This document shows positions 5,136-6,541 of a stretch of 6,541 nucleotides of DNA, piece by piece (position 1 is the stretch's first letter; each line of letters opens with the position of its first letter). Position numbers and translations under genes: made by a program. Under the pieces are notes generated by a model. It did no database searches, was not told the DNA's origin, and saw nothing but the letters and a program-made list of their open reading frames with translations. Source of the DNA: Mageeibacillus sp. UBA5770 (GTDB lineage Bacteria > Bacillota_A > Clostridia > Saccharofermentanales > Saccharofermentanaceae); the NCBI GenBank assembly GCA_002418705.1, contig DIEQ01000105.1, positions 1 through 6,541 on the forward strand. Direction: 5' to 3'.

Positions 5136-6541
5136 TCAGTTATGGCGATAAACATCCCAGCCAAGGTAATTGCCGAGTGCCTCTTCAAGCACGCCGGCTA
5201 CATTGGCGCGGTTCATTGCTACATGGTGCTCGAAGCCGTTTTTACATATATATCCGAGAAGCCCCTGCAAGTCCGGAACTGAGCACACGGCGACGCCGCC
5301 CTCTGTATCCGAACGATCTTTCAGGAACTCGCCCTCACCCACATAAAGCTTGATTTTGCCGTTTTTATCATCTGTCGTTATCTTAGCAAAGGTCATCGGT
5401 CCTTCTTTAATCTGCGCTTTGCACGCACCAAAGCAGCTTTCGGCTCCGAGGGTTGTGCTTAGAACACCGAGATTGCCGATCTCAAAGTCTTTATGGCCGA
5501 AAAAGGACGCGGGGAAGTTGGAGCAATGCAGGTTGACACATTTGTTGCTTTCGTTGGAAATATTATTATTCCAGTCAAAATAGGCCGACGGACTTCCTGA
5601 TGCAAGATAAAGCGCATACATCGTCAGGGCACCGGTTACGTCCATTTCGCAGGCACTCGGCAGCCCCTTTTCTCCCATCATGCTCATCGAAAGGCAGGTA
5701 GCAACACCGTAATTGTTCTGAATAGAGTCCCAGCACTGTATCGCACTTGTATTGCATCCATGCTCCACCACCCATTTCTCAATCGTCAGGATCAGCTTGG
5801 CCTGAAGTACGAGCTTATGATCCGAAATACCCGGCGCGATTTTGCCGTACGCTTTGATCTCGGCGATCTTGTCTTCAACTGCTGCATCCAGAGTCATGGA
5901 CTGCGCTTCAAATATGATTTCTGACATGTCAACCACAGAAACAGTAATCCCGTATTTCTGGAGCAGTTTTTCTGAGAACCTTACCGTATGGAAAGCGTCC
6001 GGACGTGCTCCGATTGCTGCAATGCGGGCGGTACGCATACCGCGGACTACACGGCAGACAGATGCGAATAATTCGAGATCTTCATCAAAAAACCGGCTGT
6101 CAATTTCGCATGTATGACTTTTTGTAAGGCTGTACTTGATATCACGCTGGTATAAGTTGTTGCAGAGGGAAATTTTGCCGCAGAACGCATCGCGCCTGTC
6201 CGCTAGCTGCATTTTGTCTAAAGAATCATCGCATGCCTGCACTAGGATGGGAACATTGAGTCTGGCAAGGTCGATAGCCGCGGCAACACCGACTTCGTCG
6301 CCGAAGTTCGGAAGTATTACAAGAATGCCGTCAATCGTATCCCGGTGTGCGTTAAATAGTGCTGCGCAGGCTTTTGCATCGCTGTATGTCATAACTGCAC
6401 CGAGCGGCGTGTCCGTTTCACTTAAAATGACAGCGCCGATGCCTTTTCCCTGCAGTTTAGTCAAAATCTTTTCTCGCGCTTCGGTGACAAGATGTGACGG
6501 AAAGAAGCTGCGGTTGGTAATGATAACTCCAAAAGTTGTTT
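5136..6541 (-). CDS. L-fucose/L-arabinose isomerase family protein (5' end cut by window edge)
   Basis: Predicted cytoplasmic, metal-dependent aldose-ketose isomerase of the FucI-like family (COG2407 type). The frame is open to the window edge and 467 residues are visible. They begin TTFGVIITNRSFFPSHL, a typical family N-terminus, so only a few codons are missing. Family hallmarks are the CEMDV segment (Glu298 of the fragment), the FDWNNN segment (Asp322) and the C-terminal FEHHVAMNRANVA segment (His437/His438). Glu and Asp are 24 residues apart, as are the metal ligands Glu337 and Asp361 of E. coli FucI; the His would correspond to His528. The protein is clearly shorter than the 591-residue E. 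coli enzyme, as is usual for the Firmicute branch. The gene ends TGA, followed at once by TAA and the kinase ATG, which indicates one transcript. The substrate is not determinable: L-fucose, D- or L-arabinose and sulfoquinovose isomerases all occur in this superfamily. The family call is firm. Confidence 0.88.
   Translation of the reverse strand, partial: TTFGVIITNRSFFPSHLVTEAREKILTKLQGKGIGAVILSETDTPLGAVMTYSDAKACAALFNAHRDTIDGILVILPNFGDEVGVAAAIDLARLNVPILVQACDDSLDKMQLADRRDAFCGKISLCNNLYQRDIKYSLTKSHTCEIDSRFFDEDLELFASVCRVVRGMRTARIAAIGARPDAFHTVRFSEKLLQKYGITVSVVDMSEIIFEAQSMTLDAAVEDKIAEIKAYGKIAPGISDHKLVLQAKLILTIEKWVVEHGCNTSAIQCWDSIQNNYGVATCLSMSMMGEKGLPSACEMDVTGALTMYALYLASGSPSAYFDWNNNISNESNKCVNLHCSNFPASFFGHKDFEIGNLGVLSTTLGAESCFGACKAQIKEGPMTFAKITTDDKNGKIKLYVGEGEFLKDRSDTEGGVAVCSVPDLQGLLGYICKNGFEHHVAMNRANVAGVLEEALGNYLGWDVYRHN

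Noticed and set aside
6462..6464. TTG as the start of the isomerase
   Set aside because: The frame stays open upstream and encodes the typical family N-terminus (TTFGVIITNRSFFPSHL). No ribosome binding site precedes the TTG, so the true start is beyond the window edge.
1..6541. tRNA, rRNA, CRISPR array, insertion sequence or riboswitch
   Set aside because: Almost the whole window is coding on one strand, and the two short gaps show no cloverleaf, spaced repeats, transposase or known riboswitch motif by eye.

Overview
The window reads as part of a sugar uptake and catabolism locus from a Gram-positive Firmicute, most likely a clostridial or Lachnospiraceae-type gut or anaerobic bacterium. Three points suggest this: a YesM/YesN-type sensor pair next to a CUT1 sugar ABC transporter, a Thr/Ala-rich linker after the lipobox of the binding protein, and strong AGGAGG ribosome binding sites with moderate GC content. 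No marker gene fixes the species, so this is inference. All real genes lie on the minus strand, so transcription runs from high to low coordinates.

In order of transcription: (1) 6541-5136, an L-fucose/L-arabinose isomerase-family enzyme, missing only its first few codons at the window edge. (2) 5132-3348, a membrane sensor histidine kinase of the YesM/LytS-like His_kinase family, starting after a TGATAA double stop. (3) 3370-2303, an AraC-type response regulator (YesN-like), overlapping the kinase gene by 23 bases. (4) 2302-2155, a non-coding control region with a possible CcpA (cre) site, AT-rich -10 candidates and a short perfect inverted repeat. (5) 2151-775, a sugar-binding lipoprotein. 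(6) 774-661, an intergenic gap with a hairpin plus T-tract resembling a terminator or attenuator. (7) 660-1, a MalF-type sugar permease that is intact as far as it goes and runs off the window.

The likely working model is that the kinase senses an extracellular sugar signal and phosphorylates the response regulator at Asp55. The regulator then activates the promoter ahead of the binding protein and permease genes. The imported sugar, or a product of it, is isomerised by the enzyme encoded at the head of the group. The kinase-regulator-binding protein-permease layout matches known systems such as XynDC-XynEFG of Geobacillus. The ATPase and second permease are not in the window; the second permease is expected beyond position 1, and the ATPase may be a shared MsmX-like protein. 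The substrate cannot be named from this sequence. No RNA genes, mobile elements, CRISPR arrays or phage genes were seen.
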